Shown here piece by piece: positions 9,324-17,790 of a stretch of 52,151 nucleotides of DNA. Location: positions 1-52,151 of the forward strand of contig CAJYGB010000003.1 of NCBI GenBank assembly GCA_913774355.1. Reading direction: 5' to 3'. A program made the translations under genes and the position numbers. The notes under the pieces are model-generated. The model searched no databases and was not told where the DNA came from. It saw nothing but the letters and a program-made list of their open reading frames with translations. Numbering within the stretch: the first letter of the stretch is position 1; each line of letters begins with the position of its first letter. This DNA is from an uncultured Chryseobacterium sp. Lineage in GTDB: Bacteria; Bacteroidota; Bacteroidia; Flavobacteriales; Weeksellaceae.

Positions 9324-9451
9324 AGACTTTCTAAATTGTCAGGCTTTACCCCAGGATGAATTCGTGATGAAAATTTGTAATGACTGTTATTTATGAGACA
9401 GATAAATATCTGCTTTGTGATTAATTGTACCGGTTCGAAGTAGCATTAAAT

Positions 9452-9505
9452 TAACGGGCTGGAAGGCGAAACCGGATGAAGGAGGCTTCTTTTGCCAGCT
9501 TTTAA
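9452..9505 (+). repeat. Degenerate dispersed intergenic repeat, copy B
   Basis: GGGCTGGAAGGCGAAACCGGATGAAGG... ending in a CTTTTGCCAGCTTTT segment resembles copies at 7391-7424, 12628-12680 and 16113-16175: all have (G/T)TGGAAG/CCGGATG words and a TTTxxTGCC or CTGxCC stretch. Confidence 0.4.
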
Positions 9506-9532
9506 AAATTATCAGATTTAAGTAATTGATGG

Positions 9533-9563
9533 ATCGGTGACCTGGTTTCCCCAGGTCACCGAT
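9533..9563. terminator. Perfect 13-bp hairpin, factor-independent terminator candidate
   Basis: ATCGGTGACCTGG and CCAGGTCACCGAT pair perfectly around a 5-nt loop. It begins 4 nt after the minus-strand stop at 9568. Neither side has a good T run, so it may instead protect the 3' end. Confidence 0.6.
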
Positions 9564-9567
9564 TCTT

Positions 9568-9909
9568 CTACAGTTCCTTTTTTCCGATCTCCTCGATCTG
9601 TATTGCCGGCTTTTTGAGGCTTTCTTTCCGGAATTTACTTTCCAGAACCTTGTAGAATCCCCAGACTGCAGCTACCGAAATGAGCCAGCTTACCAGATTT
9701 AATGCTGAAAATCCCATATAGTTATTGTCATCCAGAGAAGCAGGATCCGTAATGCCTTTGTAGATTCCGTAAGAAAATGCAAAAACAAACTGGGTTCCCA
9801 GGTAAATCCCTAAAGCTAAAAGGCCGTAATGCCATTTTGTTTTTCCAAACCGTTCTGCAAGGCCTGCATAATAGCGGTAAGCAGCAATAAAAATAAAAAT
9901 TCCAATCAT
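9568..9909 (-). CDS. Small inner membrane protein, hypothetical
   Basis: 113 residues with about three hydrophobic helices (residues 1-15, 28-50, 68-87) and a charged cytoplasmic tail ending in KKEL. No motif is recognised. It lies 33 bp downstream of truA on the same strand, so it is probably transcribed from the truA promoter. A strong hairpin directly follows its stop. Function unknown. Confidence 0.6.
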   Translation of the reverse strand: MIGIFIFIAAYRYYAGLAERFGKTKWHYGLLALGIYLGTQFVFAFSYGIYKGITDPASLDDNNYMGFSALNLVSWLISVAAVWGFYKVLESKFRKESLKKPAIQIEEIGKKEL

Positions 9910-9942
9910 GGTAATAGTTTTTTTTGTATTATTAAATGTAAA

Positions 9943-10677
9943 TCAGTCAAATTCGTAGCCTACATCCACCAGGTACAGTCCATGTGCCGGCGCAGAGGTT
10001 CCTGCAGAATTGCGGTGCTTGTCTTCGATCACCTTCCGCAGATCTTCAGGTTTCAGCTTTCCGGCACCTATTTCCACCATGGTGCCGACGATGGCCCTTA
10101 CCATATTCCGCAGAAAACGGTTGGCGGAAACGGTGAATTTCAGTTCGCTTCCGTTCTGCTCCCATTCTGCCCTGTATATTTTGCAGAGGTTGGTTTTGTT
10201 GTCGGTATGAAGTTTGGCAAAACTGGTAAAATCTTCATATTCGAATAAAATCTTACAGGCTTCATTCATTCTGCTGACATCCAGCGGCCTGCGCCAGTGC
10301 TGCCACGACGATTCTTCAGTAAACGGGTTTTTCTCCAGGGAAATATAATATTCGTATGTCCGGAAAGTCGCATCAAACCTGGCGTGAAAATCATCCTGCA
10401 CCGGGAAAATCCTTTTCACGGAAATATCTGCCGGAAGAAAACTGTTGAGCTTTCTCGGGAGATCCTGATCCAGTACTTTTTCCGTATCGAAATGGGCAAA
10501 GATCTTTTTGGCATGAACGCCGGTATCCGTCCTTCCTGCTCCCGTTGTTTTAATATTTTCCCGTAAAATCGTGGAAAGTGCTTTTTCCATTTCTTCCTGC
10601 ACAGAGATGGCATTCGGCTGGATCTGGTAGCCGAAATAATTCTTGCCGTTGTAGGAAAATTCAATGAAATATCTCAT
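9943..10677 (-). CDS. truA: tRNA pseudouridine(38-40) synthase TruA
   Basis: 244 residues. TruA isomerises uridines 38-40 in the anticodon stem-loop of many tRNAs. The catalytic aspartate is Asp51 in GAGRTDTGVHA. The family also shows here 'YNGKNYFGYQ' at the N-terminus and 'NRFLRNMVRAIVGTMVEIG' in the second domain. I set the start at ATG 10677: the longer frame from TTG 10698 begins inside the -7 promoter element and adds seven non-family residues. Divergent from lpxK; followed by a small membrane protein gene. Confidence 0.95.
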   Translation of the reverse strand: MRYFIEFSYNGKNYFGYQIQPNAISVQEEMEKALSTILRENIKTTGAGRTDTGVHAKKIFAHFDTEKVLDQDLPRKLNSFLPADISVKRIFPVQDDFHARFDATFRTYEYYISLEKNPFTEESSWQHWRRPLDVSRMNEACKILFEYEDFTSFAKLHTDNKTNLCKIYRAEWEQNGSELKFTVSANRFLRNMVRAIVGTMVEIGAGKLKPEDLRKVIEDKHRNSAGTSAPAHGLYLVDVGYEFD

Positions 10678-10695
10678 TGCAATAAAATAAGTCTG

Positions 10696-10724
10696 CAAAA
10701 ATACTGTAATTTAATGATAATCAA
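10696..10724 (-). promoter_or_regulatory. truA promoter
   Basis: On minus, TTG (10722-10724) is followed by an 18-bp spacer and TATTTTTG (10696-10703), an exact Bacteroidota -33/-7 pair. The predicted leader is about 14 nt and fixes the truA start at 10677. Confidence 0.75.
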
Positions 10725-10765
10725 GCTTGGATTTTTTAAATAAATATGGAAAAGTAGCTACCATA

Positions 10766-10799
10766 TTGATTCAAATCCATGTGAAATTTCCTATTTTTG
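10766..10799 (+). promoter_or_regulatory. lpxK promoter, near-leaderless
   Basis: TTG (10766-10768), a 23-bp spacer, and TATTTTTG (10792-10799). The ATG at 10806 lies only 6 nt after the element, so the mRNA should begin at or within about 3 nt of the start codon. The in-frame TTG at 10797 is part of the promoter. Confidence 0.65.
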
Positions 10800-10805
10800 C
10801 AGGGT

Positions 10806-11831
10806 ATGAAAAGATGGTACCTCTATCCTTTTTCCTTAGGTTATCATTTGGTAACGGGTATCCGGAATACCATGTATGATCTGGGACTTTTTAAATCGAC
10901 GAAATTCAAGACTCCGATCATCTGTGTCGGAAACCTTTCTGTGGGCGGAAGCGGAAAATCGCCGATGGTCATGTATCTCGCCCAGTTTTTATCCAAACAC
11001 TATAGAACCGGCGTGCTTTCCCGCGGCTACGGCAGGCTGACCAAAGGCTATGCCGTAACGAATTATGAAAGCAACTATAAAACGGTAGGCGATGAAGCCA
11101 TGCAGCTTTTTGAACGTTTCAAAAACCGTTTCGTGATTGCCGTCTCCGAAGAACGGGTTCCCGGCGCGCGAAAAGTGATCAGCGATATGGACCTGGATGT
11201 TCTGGTGTTGGACGATGCCATGCAGCACCGCGCCATCAAAGCAGGATTCAATATCCTGATGACGGATTTTAACGATCCTTATTTCAAAGACCATCTGCTT
11301 CCCGGCGGTGACCTGAGGGAATCCAGGGCAGGTTCCAAAAGAGCGGATATCATCATGGTGAGCAAATGCCCCGATGAGCTTACGGAAGAAACCAAGCAGT
11401 ATTATATTTCAAGGATACGGCCGGACCGTACCCAGAAAGTATTCTTCTCCTCCATCGGATACGATGAAAACGTGTACGGAAGGGAGAAAATGCTGCCGGA
11501 CAACAACCTGAATTATTACGACATCCTTCTCATTACGGGAATTGCCAATCCGAAGCCTCTGCTAACCCACCTGGCGAAATTTTCGCAGAGGGTGAAGCAT
11601 CTAAAATTCAGGGACCACCATAATTTCACGGAAGCGGATATCAAAAACATCGTTGCCGAATACAAGAAGTTAGGTGAATATAAATTAATATTAACCACCG
11701 AAAAAGACTACGTGCGTCTTAAAAGTTTTGACTATCTTCGGGATATTGTCTACTACTGGCCGATCAATGTCATCATTGATAAAAAGGAAGAATTCAACCA
11801 AATCATCTTAGATTATGTTAGAAAAAATTAA
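10806..11831 (+). CDS. lpxK: Tetraacyldisaccharide 4'-kinase LpxK
   Basis: 341 residues. LpxK phosphorylates the 4' position of tetraacyldisaccharide 1-phosphate to give lipid IVA, at the cytoplasmic face of the inner membrane. A hydrophobic N-terminal segment and basic surface helix precede a P-loop, GNLSVGGSGKSP (residues 42-53), and the catalytic DDAMQHR (Asp136, Asp137, His141) matches the DDGLQH motif of the family. GDE and SRGYGR are also conserved. The next gene starts 17 nt inside this one, so purine nucleoside phosphorylase is translationally coupled to it. Confidence 0.95.
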   Translation: MKRWYLYPFSLGYHLVTGIRNTMYDLGLFKSTKFKTPIICVGNLSVGGSGKSPMVMYLAQFLSKHYRTGVLSRGYGRLTKGYAVTNYESNYKTVGDEAMQLFERFKNRFVIAVSEERVPGARKVISDMDLDVLVLDDAMQHRAIKAGFNILMTDFNDPYFKDHLLPGGDLRESRAGSKRADIIMVSKCPDELTEETKQYYISRIRPDRTQKVFFSSIGYDENVYGREKMLPDNNLNYYDILLITGIANPKPLLTHLAKFSQRVKHLKFRDHHNFTEADIKNIVAEYKKLGEYKLILTTEKDYVRLKSFDYLRDIVYYWPINVIIDKKEEFNQIILDYVRKN

Positions 11832-12627
11832 GCAGACCGCTGAGTTCATTAAAAGCAGTATTAAAGAAACTCCCGATTTTGCTGTTGTCCTGGGTTCAGG
11901 ACTGGGGAAACTGCAGGATGAAGTGAAAGCCATCCACGTTCTGGAATATCACGAGATCCCGAATTTCCCACAAACTACCGTTGCCGGGCACGGCGGAAAA
12001 CTGATCTTCGGAATGCTGGAAGGCAAAAAAGTCCTCATGATGAGCGGCCGTTTCCACTATTACGAAGGCCATTCTATAGAAGCGGTAGTGTTCCCGATAC
12101 GGGTCTTTCATCTGCTGGGCATTAAAAACCTCATCCTCTCCAATGCTTCCGGCGGCATTAACCCTGATTATAGTATTGGTGATATTGCCATCGTGAAAGA
12201 CCACATCAACATGATGCCCGAACATCCGTTGCGTGGCAAGAATATTGATGCCTTTGGTCCCCGTTTCGTAGATATGAGTGAACCGTACAACCGGAAAATG
12301 ATTGCCGTTGCCGAACAAGCTGCTGCTGAAAATGCGATCCAAATTCATAAAGGTGTTTATGTGGCGCTTCAGGGCCCTACGTTTGAAACCCCGGCAGAAT
12401 ATGGCATGATCAAGGCGATCGGCGGCGATATGGTGGGCATGAGCACCGTTCCGGAAGTGATTGTTGCCAAACACATGGGAATGGATGTTTTCTGTGTTTC
12501 GGTAATTACCGATCTCGGAGGTCCTGATATCGCTTTCTCCGTTTCCCATGAAGAAGTCTTGAATGCAGCCAATAAAGCCATGCCGAATGTGATTGCCCTG
12601 GTGAAAGGTCTGGTGAAAAATTATTAA
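11815..12627 (+). CDS. Purine-nucleoside phosphorylase, trimeric PNP/MTAP family
   Basis: 270 residues. It should split purine (deoxy)nucleosides with phosphate in nucleotide salvage. Seen: phosphate-binding GSGLGKL near the N-terminus, RFHYYEG, NASGGI, and 'GPTFETPAEYGM...GGDMVGMSTVPE', all typical of the trimeric class. The purine-contacting position, usually Asn in the 'ITN' of PNPs, reads Asp233 in VITDLGG, as in MTA phosphorylases, so 6-aminopurine use is possible. The start overlaps lpxK by 17 nt; family N-termini support this ATG. No symbol is assigned because of the specificity question. Confidence 0.9.
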   Translation: MLEKIKQTAEFIKSSIKETPDFAVVLGSGLGKLQDEVKAIHVLEYHEIPNFPQTTVAGHGGKLIFGMLEGKKVLMMSGRFHYYEGHSIEAVVFPIRVFHLLGIKNLILSNASGGINPDYSIGDIAIVKDHINMMPEHPLRGKNIDAFGPRFVDMSEPYNRKMIAVAEQAAAENAIQIHKGVYVALQGPTFETPAEYGMIKAIGGDMVGMSTVPEVIVAKHMGMDVFCVSVITDLGGPDIAFSVSHEEVLNAANKAMPNVIALVKGLVKNY

Positions 12628-12680
12628 AGCGTTGGAAGAGGGAAGCCGGATGTTGGAAGTTTTTTAACTGACCGCTTAAG
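12628..12680 (+). repeat. Degenerate dispersed intergenic repeat, copy C
   Basis: It starts right after the phosphorylase stop with GCGTTGGAAGAGGGAAGCC, then GGATGTTGGAAGTTTTTTAA and CTGACCGC. It aligns with copy D after the amylase gene. No open frame. Confidence 0.45.
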
Positions 12681-12830
12681 CATGCAATAATATTGCTTTC
12701 TATTCTATCAATGAAAATCCCGCTACTTTTCTCCCGTTTTTTCTTTGTTAAATAAATTAAACAATATTGAATCAACGCTCTTAATAGAAATCCTCAATCT
12801 CACGGATTTTTAGTATTTCATAAAAAGTGG

Positions 12831-12860
12831 TTTTGCATTCCCTTTTATGACCTAAATTTG
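12831..12860 (+). promoter_or_regulatory. Promoter of the thioredoxin-like lipoprotein gene
   Basis: TTTTG (12831-12835), a 17-bp spacer, and TAAATTTG (12853-12860), an exact TAnnTTTG. The predicted leader before ATG 12881 is about 16 nt. Confidence 0.75.
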
Positions 12861-12880
12861 CATAAATAATTTTTTTGAAC

Positions 12881-13396
12881 ATGAAAAGACTGTTGTTATT
12901 ATTGATGATGGGAATTTTCGGATTAGGCTGTTCGCAGCAGACCCCAAAGGTCCTGAAAACAGGCTTTTCCAAAGAAGCCCTGGCGCAGAAACTGGAAAAT
13001 GAAGAAGGAAAAACAGTAACCATTCAGCAGATCCTGGATCAGCATAAAGGCAAAGTGCTGGTCATCGATTTCTGGGCCGGATGGTGCAGGGATTGCCTGA
13101 ATGCGCTTCCGAAAGCCAAAGAACTGGAAGAGAACAATAAAAATATTGATTTTGTATTCCTTTCACTAGACCGTTCCAAAGAAGGTTTTGACAGAAGCCT
13201 GGAACGATTTGAAATGAAAGGGAAAGAAAACTACTGGTTTTCTTCCGGGTGGAAAAACGATTTTAATAATTATGTGGACCTCAACTGGATCCCGAGATAT
13301 ATGGTAATTGACCAAAAATCCGCTATTGCCAAATATTACGCTATCACTCCGGACGATCCGGAAATCCAGGTAACTATCAACAAACTATTGAAATAA
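12881..13396 (+). CDS. TlpA/ResA-type thioredoxin-like lipoprotein
   Basis: 171 residues. An N-terminal hydrophobic segment ends in a lipobox (FGLGC, lipidated Cys17), so it is a periplasm-facing lipoprotein. The thioredoxin fold follows, with active site WAGWCRDC near residues 69-76 and a cis-proline segment (LNWIPRYMVID). WCxxC with Arg-Asp between the cysteines is of the TlpA/ResA reductase type, expected to reduce disulfides in the envelope. The partner is unknown. An in-frame TTG two codons upstream is less likely than ATG 12881. Monocistronic with a good promoter. Confidence 0.85.
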   Translation: MKRLLLLLMMGIFGLGCSQQTPKVLKTGFSKEALAQKLENEEGKTVTIQQILDQHKGKVLVIDFWAGWCRDCLNALPKAKELEENNKNIDFVFLSLDRSKEGFDRSLERFEMKGKENYWFSSGWKNDFNNYVDLNWIPRYMVIDQKSAIAKYYAITPDDPEIQVTINKLLK

Positions 13397-13478
13397 AGCG
13401 AAGATTTAAAAATAAAACTGAGGTATATTTAACCTTGAATATAAAAAATCTTGAACTTTAAACTCTAACAGGAATCCA

Positions 13479-13486
13479 TATCTTTG
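13479..13486 (+). promoter_or_regulatory. dinB -7 promoter element, leaderless mRNA predicted
   Basis: TATCTTTG, an exact TAnnTTTG, ends 4 nt before the ATG at 13491, so the expected transcription start coincides with the start codon. The nearest TTG (13451-13453) is 25 bp upstream, longer than usual. Confidence 0.65.
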
Positions 13487-13490
13487 CGGT

Positions 13491-14588
13491 ATGGATTCTC
13501 CTTTTCCCACCCGCAAAATCATTCACGTCGATATGGACGCCTTCTATGCCTCCGTGGAGCAGCATGACAATCCTGCACTGAAAGGAAAAGCTATCGCTGT
13601 CGGTGGCCAGCACCGCGGTGTGGTCGCAGCAGCCAGCTATGAAGCAAGAAAATTCGGGGTACGTTCTGCCATGCCCAGTAAGACGGCCAAGCAGAAATGT
13701 CCCGATCTTATTTTTGTGCCGCCACGCTTTCCGCGGTATAAAGAAGTATCCAGGCAGATCAGGGAAATTTTTTATGAATATACCGATCTTGTAGAACCTT
13801 TGTCGCTGGATGAAGCGTACCTCGACGTTACGGAAAACAAAAAAGGAATGGAATCTGCCAATCTCATTGCGAAGGAAATCCGCAGGAAAATCTTTGAGAA
13901 AACCGGACTTACCGCTTCTGCCGGGATTTCCGTAAATAAATTCCTTGCCAAAGTAGCTTCCGACATCAACAAGCCGAACGGACAGAAAACCATCCATCCC
14001 GACAAAATCGAGACTTTCCTGGAAGAGCTTCCGGTAGAAAAATTTTACGGCGTCGGAAAAGTGACGGCCAATAAAATGTTTAGTTTAGGTATTTACAAGG
14101 GCAAAGACCTGAAGAAAAGATCCCTTGAAGATTTAACGAGACTGTTCGGGAAATCAGGAGCACATTATTACAACGTAGTCCGCGGGATCCATACTTCGGA
14201 AGTAAAACCGCACCGAATCCAGAAAAGCGTTGCCGTGGAAAGGACTTTTTCCGAAGACCTTTTTGAAGAGCAGCAGGTCAACGAAAAACTAGAAAGCCTG
14301 AGCGAAGAACTTCACAGCCGCCTGCAGAAAAATAACACCCTGGGAAGAACCTTAACCCTGAAAATCAAGTACAAAGATTTTTCCCTGTATACCCGGAGCA
14401 TAACGCAGGAAGATTATTTCTCTTTACCGGAACAGTATCTTAAAACCGGCAAGAAATTATGGGAACTCAGGCCTTTTGACAAACCCGTACGCCTGTTAGG
14501 ACTGTCCCTCTCCCATCTGAATACGGAAGAAAAAAAGCAGGTTTCCGTACAGCTGAAAATCCCGTTCGAAGAATTCGATGACCGATAA
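13491..14588 (+). CDS. dinB: DNA polymerase IV
   Basis: 365 residues. A Y-family translesion polymerase. The palm carries HVDMDAFYASVEQ (metal aspartate) and SLDEAYLDVT (second catalytic Asp-Glu). A fingers segment, a thumb with helix-hairpin-helix 'FYGVGKVTANKM' and the little-finger domain complete the usual length. The C-terminus ends FEEFDDR; a canonical beta-clamp motif is not evident there. It extends primers past lesions and mispairs. There is no SOS box that I can recognise. The amylase gene follows after 44 nt and may be co-transcribed. Confidence 0.95.
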   Translation: MDSPFPTRKIIHVDMDAFYASVEQHDNPALKGKAIAVGGQHRGVVAAASYEARKFGVRSAMPSKTAKQKCPDLIFVPPRFPRYKEVSRQIREIFYEYTDLVEPLSLDEAYLDVTENKKGMESANLIAKEIRRKIFEKTGLTASAGISVNKFLAKVASDINKPNGQKTIHPDKIETFLEELPVEKFYGVGKVTANKMFSLGIYKGKDLKKRSLEDLTRLFGKSGAHYYNVVRGIHTSEVKPHRIQKSVAVERTFSEDLFEEQQVNEKLESLSEELHSRLQKNNTLGRTLTLKIKYKDFSLYTRSITQEDYFSLPEQYLKTGKKLWELRPFDKPVRLLGLSLSHLNTEEKKQVSVQLKIPFEEFDDR

Positions 14589-14604
14589 TCCGTTTTTTTT
14601 CACT

Positions 14605-14631
14605 AAATTGTAGTAACCAAATTTACAATTT
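14605..14631 (+). promoter_or_regulatory. Perfect 8-bp inverted repeat just upstream of the amylase start
   Basis: AAATTGTA-N11-TACAATTT ends 1 nt before the ATG at 14633. It could be an operator or an RNA hairpin that masks the start codon region. No TAnnTTTG element is seen in this gap. Confidence 0.5.
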
Positions 14632-14632
14632 T

Positions 14633-16108
14633 ATGAATGAAACGATGATTCAATTCTTCCATTGGTACTCCGAAGGAGATGGAAAGCTGTGGAAGCAGGC
14701 ACAAAATGATGCAGAATATTTAGCCGGTCTCGGCATTACCTCCGTCTGGTTCCCACCGGCTTATAAAGCGGCAGGCGGAAAAGATTCTACTGGTTACGAT
14801 ACCTATGACCTTTACGATCTCGGAGAATTCGACCAAAAAGGAACAGTAGCCACAAAATACGGTACCAGAGAAGAATATCTAAAGGCAATCAGCGCCCTGA
14901 AGGAACACAATATCAAAACAATCGTGGACATCGTACTGAACCATAAAGGTGGCGGCGATGAGCTGGAGACTTTTAAAGTGGTAAAAGTGGATGAGAATGA
15001 CCGTGAAAAAATCATTTCCGATGAATTCGAGATCCAGTCGTATACAAAATTTACGTTTCCGGGAAGGAATAAGAAATATTCCGATTTCGAATGGAATTTC
15101 ACCTGCTTTACCGGGGTAGATTACGCGGAGGGAATGGATTCCCACATTTATATGATCAAATCGGAATATGGCGACAGTTGGGAAGAAATGATTGATGATG
15201 AAAAAGGCAATTACGACTACCTGATGTTCAACGATATCGAGCACCGGAATCCTTTTGTAAGGGAAGAGCTGAATAAATGGGGCAAATGGTATTTTGACCA
15301 AACGGAATTCTACGGCGTACGTCTTGATGCCGTAAAACATATTTCCTACGAATTTTATAAGGAATGGCTTACGATGCTTCGCTCCAACACCGGCCAGAAC
15401 ATTTTTGCAGTCGGGGAATACTGGGCTCCGGGACGCCTGCCGCTGCTCCAAAAATACATTGCCGCTACGGAAGGCTGTATGAGCCTTTTCGACAGCTCGC
15501 TTCATCACAATTTCCACACTGCTTCAAATGAAGGCGGCTCGTATGACCTCCGCAGGATTTTTGATGAAACCCTAACCAAAGAAGACCCTCTGCATTCGGT
15601 AACCCTGGTGGATAATCACGACACCCAGCCATTGCAGGATCTGGAGGCCCCGGTGGAAGAATGGTTCAAGCCGTTGGCTTACGCTTTAATTCTTTTAAGA
15701 ATAGATGGCTATCCGTGTATTTTTTATCCTGACCTGTACGGCGCTCATTATGTAGACAAAGATAAAGAAGGCAGCGACCAAGAAATATTCCTGAATAAAG
15801 TAGATGGCATCGAAGAACTGCTGAAAGCCAGAAAAGACCATGCTTACGGTGAACAGAGGGATTATTTTGAGGATGCTAATTGCTTAGGCTGGGTGCGCTT
15901 AGGGGACGAAGAACATTCCGGCTGTGCGGTGGTGCTGAGTAATAAAGATGCTTATGAAAAGCCGATGGAAATGGGCGAAAGATACATCGGAAAAACTTTC
16001 TACGACGCATTGGGAAGATCCGAAGATAAAGTAACCATCGATGAAAACGGCTGGGGAAATTTCCCTGGGCCTGCCGGTAACGTCAGCGTATGGCTGGAAG
16101 AACAATAA
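14633..16108 (+). CDS. Cytosolic alpha-amylase (GH13_5-like)
   Basis: 491 residues with no signal peptide, hence intracellular. The GH13 barrel motifs are all present: DIVLNHKGG (region I), GVRLDAVKHI with the nucleophile Asp (region II), VGEYW with the acid/base Glu (region III) and VDNHDTQ with the third Asp (region IV). The opening 'MIQFFHWY' and the long B-domain insertion with YDLGEFDQKGT are typical of cytoplasmic AmyA/GH13_5 enzymes, which hydrolyse alpha-1,4 glucans such as stored glycogen or imported maltodextrins. It lies 44 nt after dinB, with an inverted repeat in between. Confidence 0.9.
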   Translation: MNETMIQFFHWYSEGDGKLWKQAQNDAEYLAGLGITSVWFPPAYKAAGGKDSTGYDTYDLYDLGEFDQKGTVATKYGTREEYLKAISALKEHNIKTIVDIVLNHKGGGDELETFKVVKVDENDREKIISDEFEIQSYTKFTFPGRNKKYSDFEWNFTCFTGVDYAEGMDSHIYMIKSEYGDSWEEMIDDEKGNYDYLMFNDIEHRNPFVREELNKWGKWYFDQTEFYGVRLDAVKHISYEFYKEWLTMLRSNTGQNIFAVGEYWAPGRLPLLQKYIAATEGCMSLFDSSLHHNFHTASNEGGSYDLRRIFDETLTKEDPLHSVTLVDNHDTQPLQDLEAPVEEWFKPLAYALILLRIDGYPCIFYPDLYGAHYVDKDKEGSDQEIFLNKVDGIEELLKARKDHAYGEQRDYFEDANCLGWVRLGDEEHSGCAVVLSNKDAYEKPMEMGERYIGKTFYDALGRSEDKVTIDENGWGNFPGPAGNVSVWLEEQ

Positions 16109-16410
16109 AAGATTAATAGGCTGGAAGAAGGATGTCGGAAGCTGGGAGTTTTTCCTGCCGAGCGCCTTAAAGTCTCAATCAATATTCTCTGTTAATGGGT
16201 AAAAACGAATCTTTTAAAATCTAGAATTATTAAAAATCGTTTTTTCGTATTAACTCATTGAAATAAAATTAAATATAGTCGAATTTATTTATTACTTGAC
16301 TCTATTGTCGCTCCGGAGGATTTTCAGTTTTGATTTGCATTTCAGCAAGTTAGATCTGATTTCCTGCGGAGCGATCTTTTTTAAACCGCTTGCGGATTAA
16401 ATTTTTTAAA
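16109..16410. other. Intergenic region between convergent genes: repeat copy D and a wide inverted repeat
   Basis: Copy D of the dispersed repeat covers 16113-16175 (CTGGAAGAAGGATGTCGGAAG...GAGTTTTTCCTGCCGAGCGCC). At 16308-16315 TCGCTCCG pairs with CGGAGCGA at 16367-16374, followed by CTTTTTT, a terminator-like but very long-looped structure. No gene is supported. Confidence 0.45.
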
Positions 16411-17736
16411 CTAAACTTTTCGGAGTTCAAGAATTTCCGGCCGTTCCGAATGATCGGATATTTTCCCGGTTGCCGCAAACTCAGCCCAAAGAGCCCGGAG
16501 CTTTCTCCCGTTTTCCTGAATATACTTCCAAGGAACTTCTTTGAGCAATTCCGAATCTTTCCAAGCTTCTTCATTTTCAAAAATCAACGGAAGATCGACA
16601 CAATGCGACGCACCGATATAATTTCCTTTTAAAGTGGATTTAATAGTAAACCGATAGATATTTCCTCCGCCATCCGCGTAATTCCTGGCAAAAATGTCAG
16701 CAGGTTTTTCATAAATGGATTCCGTGGTTTTGCGGACGATGCTGTTGAGAATTCTGTTATGGAGATAAGTATACAGTCCTTCCTGCGCGGTCTTCACATA
16801 AAAAGCAGTTTCATCCTGATTGGATCCGATCAGCACATCATATTTTTTTGCATTTTTCTTCCATTGGGAAAGGCTTTCCTCTTCCGTACATAATGGGGCA
16901 AAACCATATTGCGTACAGAAAGGCATGGCGGTTTTCAAACCGTATTTCCGGAACGACGGCAGAAACTTCACATATTCATCCGCCATTTTTAAAGGATCTT
17001 TTTCATCTTTTAAAAATTCGGTCCTGCGAAAAAACTCCAGCGACATTTTCTGTCTTTTGAGTCTGAAACCGAGCGGTGCACTGTGAATAATGGCTCTTCG
17101 GAACAATCGGTCCACACCTTCGGAGATCATCAGATGGGCAATTGCATCACCTCCCGAAGACTGCCCGAACAGGGTAACATTTTTAGGATCTCCTCCAAAA
17201 CTCAGGATGTTTTTTCCGATCCAGCGTAAAGATTCAATGATATCAAACAAACCTAAATTGGCAGGCCGTTCTTCACTCCCGCCCAGGAAACCGAACAGTC
17301 CAAGACGGTACGAAACGGAAACGACAATCACCTGCTGTTCCTTAACCCAAACTGCAGGATCGGAAGTTGGCAGATCTCCGCAGCCTATTTCATAAGATCC
17401 GCCGTGGATCCAGACTATAACCGGAAGCTTTTCATCTTCACCGATATATTCCGGTCGGGTAACGGTTAAGAACTGTGGCGATTCATCAGGCTGAAACTGT
17501 TCTACCTCCGTTTTCTGGATCAGTCTTTCCAGCAGCGGGCTGATGTGCTGCGGACAGACCGGGGTTTTCTCCGGAATTTCATGCCAGCCTACATCTACAG
17601 GAACAGGCCTTTTATATCTTTCTGAACGGGCGTAACGGATGCTTTTCGCTTTGATAACGCCATCTTCCGTAATCGCTGAAATTCTTCCGGAAGGGGTTTG
17701 AAAAGTAAGGACTTCCGAATGTTGCTGGGTGGTCAT
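16411..17736 (-). CDS. Type B carboxylesterase/lipase family protein
   Basis: 441 residues, no signal peptide. An alpha/beta hydrolase of the carboxylesterase B family: oxyanion-hole HGGSYEIG, nucleophile elbow GQSSGG (Ser about residue 191), acid segment SNQDET, and catalytic histidine in GASHCVDLPLIF. It should hydrolyse carboxylic esters; the substrate is unknown. It is shorter than typical members of about 500 residues, mainly at the N-terminus. Single gene; its terminator may be the structure at 16308-16380. Codon use fits the core genes, unlike the AT-rich gene upstream. Confidence 0.85.
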   Translation of the reverse strand: MTTQQHSEVLTFQTPSGRISAITEDGVIKAKSIRYARSERYKRPVPVDVGWHEIPEKTPVCPQHISPLLERLIQKTEVEQFQPDESPQFLTVTRPEYIGEDEKLPVIVWIHGGSYEIGCGDLPTSDPAVWVKEQQVIVVSVSYRLGLFGFLGGSEERPANLGLFDIIESLRWIGKNILSFGGDPKNVTLFGQSSGGDAIAHLMISEGVDRLFRRAIIHSAPLGFRLKRQKMSLEFFRRTEFLKDEKDPLKMADEYVKFLPSFRKYGLKTAMPFCTQYGFAPLCTEEESLSQWKKNAKKYDVLIGSNQDETAFYVKTAQEGLYTYLHNRILNSIVRKTTESIYEKPADIFARNYADGGGNIYRFTIKSTLKGNYIGASHCVDLPLIFENEEAWKDSELLKEVPWKYIQENGRKLRALWAEFAATGKISDHSERPEILELRKV

Positions 17737-17790
17737 GCCGAAAATAAAATTTATATTCTTTTAAATATAATCGTTTTGTGAGACTAATTA

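Noticed and set aside
9428..9450. GGTTCGAAGT, tRNA T-loop-like word
   Set aside because: No acceptor, D or anticodon stems can be formed around it; the similar word near 26851 also fails.
11451..11831. Possible frameshift at the lpxK/phosphorylase junction
   Set aside because: The two frames overlap by only 17 nt and each protein has a normal length and ends; this is ordinary translational coupling.
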